DNA of 64,000 bases from Plazaster borealis (Eukaryota > Echinodermata > Asteroidea > Forcipulatida > Labidiasteridae). Under the pieces are notes generated by a model. It was given only the letters and a program-made list of their open reading frames with translations, was not told the origin of the DNA and ran no database searches. This document shows positions 63,302 to 64,000 of this stretch, piece by piece. The DNA is taken from positions 4,061,001 through 4,125,000 of the forward strand of contig CM037475.1 of assembly GCA_021014325.1 (NCBI GenBank), read 5' to 3'. Numbering within the stretch: position 1 is the first letter of the stretch; the number at the start of each line of letters is the position of its first letter. A program made the position numbers and the translations under genes.

Positions 63302-63425
63302 GGCGTGTTGTGGTCGAGCGGTTAAGAGCACCGGACTCAAGCTCTGGTGTTTCTGATCAGCAGAGTGTTGGTTCGAGTCCCGGTCATGGCACTTGTATCC
63401 TTGAGCAAGGTGCTTTACCGTAATT
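63302..63425 (+). mobile_element. tRNA-Leu-derived SINE, truncated
   Basis: The best-preserved tRNA head in the window (GTGGTCGAGCGGTTAAGAGC, CGGACTCAAGCTCTGG, GGTTCGAGTCCCGG), truncated in the body by poly-A. Confidence 0.8.
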
Positions 63426-63479
63426 AAAAAAAAAAAAAGCAGCCACGAGCAGTTTTTAGTAAGTCATAAATAACACCGA

Positions 63480-63599
63480 GCCGTAAAAAGAGAAAAAAAA
63501 AACATTTATTATTTATGTTATAAACTACACTTAAAAAAAATCACTTATTGCAAAGGGCCTGCTCTACAGGTCAAACAATTATGATTTGTTTTCTCATTG

Positions 63600-63635
<36 letters not shown>

Positions 63636-64000
63636 ATTTTTTTAAAATAAATAATAATAAAAAAAAAAAAAAAAAAAAAAAACCAAACCACACCACCACC
63701 ACAGGCCAGTCAAGTCGACTTCTTCTTCAACTTAAGCAAGACAATTGCAATTTTTCCAACCAATTCTTTCCACCCATTGCATTTTTAACTTTTAATTCTT
63801 TTTTTTTTTTTTTTCATCAGATCTTTGATCTTGACGACGATTGCGATTTTTTGTTTATCACCGGTATTTTAGTTGATCGCTGCAGCGATCGAGATGTTTC
63901 AAATGAAATCCACGACGGCCGCGCGCTGAACTTTGCGATTGTTTTTTTTAAAAAAGTTATCACAGTGTCTGTTTGCCGCCATCCCACACAGCCGTAAAGC
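63480..64000. other. Poly-A tracts and a CpG-rich edge
   Basis: Two long A runs (63600-63632, 63660-63682) precede GC-richer sequence (CACGACGGCCGCGCGCTGAA). On the minus strand an ATG at 63982 in context GGGATGGCGGC opens a 27-codon frame without homology. It could be promoter-proximal sequence of a transcript starting near here, but nothing proves it. Confidence 0.3.

Noticed and set aside
63302..63375. Functional tRNA-Leu(CAA) gene
   Set aside because: A and B boxes are good, but the acceptor stem does not pair and the sequence continues into the body of a SINE shared by several other loci.
63548..63997. 149-codon open frame with lysine runs
   Set aside because: Created by poly-A tracts; no homology.

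Overview
This window is intron-rich animal nuclear DNA with a very dense load of small repeats. Three protein-coding genes are recognisable by conserved exons with GT/AG junctions in compatible phases. The gene content (a ZZEF1 orthologue, a nucleotide-sugar transporter of the CMP-sialic acid transporter group, and a SMURF-type HECT ubiquitin ligase) and the repeat spectrum (tRNA-derived SINEs, TTAA-flanked MITEs, palindromic elements ending in GGGCCCAATTTCAT or GGGGTCGATTTCAC) suggest a marine invertebrate deuterostome. An echinoderm such as a sea star is my best guess. The lineage is an inference, not shown directly.

Layout. (1) 143-24724, minus strand: the first 20 coding exons of ZZEF1 (about 679 residues: N-myristoylation-type start, EF-hand, DOC/APC10-like domain and following region). 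The rest of this roughly 3000-residue protein lies beyond the left edge. (2) 24725-25377: a 653-bp head-to-head gap, probably a shared bidirectional promoter. (3) 25378-33230, plus strand: a complete five-exon SLC35A1-like gene (331 residues), whose intron 1 ends in a tandem array of copies of the exon-2 splice-acceptor region, and whose 3' flank carries a 99-bp minisatellite that happens to stay open as a reading frame. (4) 33231-45550: convergent 3' flanks, with repeats and probably the 3' UTRs of both neighbours. (5) 45551-58071, minus strand: the last seven coding exons of a SMURF1/2 gene, giving the whole catalytic HECT domain. The upstream exons (C2, WW) are beyond the right edge, across an intron of more than 5.9 kb.

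The three genes do not form an obvious pathway. ZZEF1 is a large ZZ-finger/EF-hand protein, SLC35A1 brings CMP-sialic acid into the Golgi, and SMURF ubiquitinates targets such as SMADs and RhoA. Most of the interest is in the repeats: a 1963-bp hAT-type insertion with an exact 8-bp target duplication, a Penelope-like/hammerhead-like repeat family with a 13-bp target duplication, several MITE families nested in each other, and MITEs sitting within tens of bases of functional splice sites. I saw no rRNA genes, no convincing functional tRNA gene, and no CRISPR array.
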